In this document: piece after piece, positions 63,276 to 64,000 of the stretch
How positions within the stretch are numbered: the first letter of the stretch is position 1
Layout of the letters: each line of letters opens with the position of its first letter
DNA from: Acidobacteriota bacterium
GTDB lineage: Bacteria > Acidobacteriota > Blastocatellia > Chloracidobacteriales > JADJPF01
Direction of reading: 5' to 3'
DNA length: 64,000 nucleotides
Assembly (NCBI GenBank): GCA_016213785.1
Contig: JACQZQ010000100.1
Coordinates: 41,359 to 105,358 of the forward strand
The notes under the pieces: model-generated
The model's database searches: none
What the model was told of the DNA's origin: nothing
Seen by the model: the letters and a program-made list of their open reading frames with translations, nothing else
Translations under genes and position numbers: made by a program

Positions 63276-63320
63276 AAAATAAGTAGCTATTTAATCATAT
63301 GTTAAACCGCTACTTATTTT
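63276..63320 (-). terminator. Hairpin downstream of the DUF3291 gene
   Basis: AAAATAAGTAGC (63276-63287) and GCTACTTATTTT (63309-63320) pair over 12 bp around a 21-base loop. It follows the minus-strand gene by about 55 bases. Confidence 0.6.
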
Positions 63321-63336
63321 AAGTTTCTATGACTAC

Positions 63337-63366
63337 TAAATATTGCTAAATATTGCTAAATATTGC
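63337..63366. repeat. Three tandem TAAATATTGC copies
   Basis: A 10-base unit is repeated three times exactly, with a partial fourth copy (TAAATATTA) running to 63375, next to the DUF3291 stop codon. Confidence 0.7.
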
Positions 63367-63375
63367 TAAATATTA

Positions 63376-63921
63376 TTAAATGGAAGGACAAGGTTCAAAA
63401 GGAGTTACAATAATTTCTTTATTAGCGAGATTAGGAGGCGCAAAAGGCTGTCTAAAAGTAAAAGCTAAAGGACTCTCCCCATGTTTATTTAAGTAATCAA
63501 GTTTTTCTTTAGCCTCAAGGACAGAAGGAATATGCGTAGATTTTATCCACCACAAAGCCATATAACTGCCATTAAATTTTTCAAACCATTCTTTGCGACG
63601 GCGCATAACATTAGAGTGTGCGCTTTTGTATACATAATTCTTTAGATCCTCTATAGACTTCCAAACAGAAAAGTTAACTAAAATTCTGTCATCTTCATAA
63701 GGTCGTAAATAAGTAGCATTTCCTTCTTCTGTTTGAAATCTCCAGACAAAACCAGGGCTTTCATCTGCTAAAGCATTAATTTCATCAAGTGATGCTACAA
63801 AATCTGCCATTATTGGACTATCGAGTGGAGCTAACATCCTAGCTATATTGATTTGCGCGATATAATAGTCCAAGTTGCGACCATAGTTGAAAAGAAAGAG
63901 AGTAGTCCATAAACTTTTCAA
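63376..63921 (-). CDS. DUF3291 family protein
   Basis: 181 residues by the ATG at 63921. The body matches DUF3291: YYIAQINIARMLAPLDSP, MADFVASLDEINALADESPG, FVWRFQTEEGNATYLRPYED, VWKSIEDLKNYVYKSAHSN, and RRRKEWFEKFNG. Homologues begin right at the YIAQINIAR segment, so the true start may be a TTG codon in front of it (near 63867) and the first 18 residues may be artefactual; no ribosome-binding site decides. The fold is ferredoxin-like (antibiotic monooxygenase type); activity unknown. Confidence 0.85.
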   Translation of the reverse strand: MKSLWTTLFLFNYGRNLDYYIAQINIARMLAPLDSPIMADFVASLDEINALADESPGFVWRFQTEEGNATYLRPYEDDRILVNFSVWKSIEDLKNYVYKSAHSNVMRRRKEWFEKFNGSYMALWWIKSTHIPSVLEAKEKLDYLNKHGESPLAFTFRQPFAPPNLANKEIIVTPFEPCPSI

Positions 63922-63946
63922 AAGAAAAAAATAAGGAGAAAAGAAA

Positions 63947-64000
63947 ATGGACGAACTCCAGTTAATATTAATATATTGTATGAGTAGCGACGTACTTAAA
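63947..64000 (+). CDS. Start of an unidentified gene (runs out of the window)
   Basis: ATG at 63947 is preceded by AAGGAG (63933-63938) at a spacing of eight bases, and 18 codons remain open to the window end, beginning MDELQLILIYCMSSDVLK. It diverges from the DUF3291 gene, whose annotated start is only 25 bases away, which supports a later start for that gene. Too short to identify. Confidence 0.5.
   Translation, partial: MDELQLILIYCMSSDVLK

Noticed and set aside
63225..63305. 26-codon frame on the plus strand with weak ribosome-binding site
   Set aside because: Too short and unsupported; it runs into a hairpin.
63337..63375. TAAATATTGC tandem repeats as a possible CRISPR or origin element
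   Set aside because: Only three 10-base copies with no spacers or conserved flanks; simple slippage is the better explanation.
1..64000. CRISPR arrays, tRNA or rRNA genes, insertion sequences
   Set aside because: No repeat-spacer pattern, tRNA-like cloverleaf or transposase was seen on reading; a tRNAscan or profile search would be decisive.

Overview
The window is a 64 kb stretch of a low-GC (about one third G+C by eye), gene-dense bacterial chromosome. Nothing looks like a plasmid, prophage or insertion sequence, and I found no tRNA, rRNA or CRISPR. The gene content is that of a Gram-negative-type bacterium: a TonB-dependent receptor with a carboxypeptidase-like N-terminal domain, periplasmic MsrP/MsrQ, and hopanoid/squalene genes hpnC-hpnD-hpnE. 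It also has the futalosine menaquinone route (mqnD, mqnE) and many Ser/Thr kinases with PEGA or zinc-ribbon modules. This mix resembles Acidobacteriota (Blastocatellia-like), but that placement is inference from gene families only.

Layout. 1-7.7 kb: ftsH (cut by the window edge), tilS, an FHA-GAF-HD-GYP signalling protein, a small HTH-like protein and a GT39-type glycosyltransferase. 7.9-15.7 kb: a nucleoside phosphorylase-like gene, a TonB-dependent receptor, then a tight ispH-hpnC-hpnD-hpnE operon making squalene from isoprenoid precursors. 15.8-21.4 kb: a membrane protein joining an RRM-like fold, a PEGA-like domain and a formylglycine-enzyme-like domain; a 5'-nucleotidase split into two genes; a hotdog thioesterase; lexA. 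21.7-29.6 kb (all minus strand): a lactonase-like propeller, mqnD, mqnE, rsgA, a GNAT enzyme, a class III aminotransferase, msrQ and msrP. 29.9-41.1 kb: nadA, a GHMP sugar kinase, several proteins of unknown role, serC, two PilZ proteins, and a phosphohexomutase plus sugar nucleotidyltransferase pair. 41.3-48.4 kb: an esterase, then a phospho-signalling run (PP2C phosphatase, HU-TPR-PilZ fusion, Ser/Thr kinase), then recA. 48.5-64 kb: an RtcB-family ligase, a rhodanese interrupted by one in-frame TGA, a kinase-acyltransferase-NYN operon, an OYE-family flavoenzyme, a pseudokinase diverging from a VIT/vWA/TPR protein, an anti-sigma-like TPR protein, DoxX, a DUF3291 protein and the first codons of one further gene.

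The items most worth a second look are these. (1) The rhodanese at 50282-50701 has an in-frame TGA exactly in the active-site cysteine motif, followed 21 nt later by a GC-rich hairpin that fits bacterial SECIS geometry; it is a candidate selenoprotein. (2) An HU-type DNA-binding domain is fused to TPR and PilZ-like domains inside a phosphatase/kinase operon. (3) A protein joins RRM-like, PEGA-like, transmembrane and FGE domains. (4) A kinase-fold protein has lost the usual catalytic residues. (5) lexA and recA have near-identical promoter layouts sharing a half-site inside the spacer, which suggests the SOS operator of this lineage. Hairpins that look like intrinsic terminators separate most transcription units, and one directly abuts a start codon.
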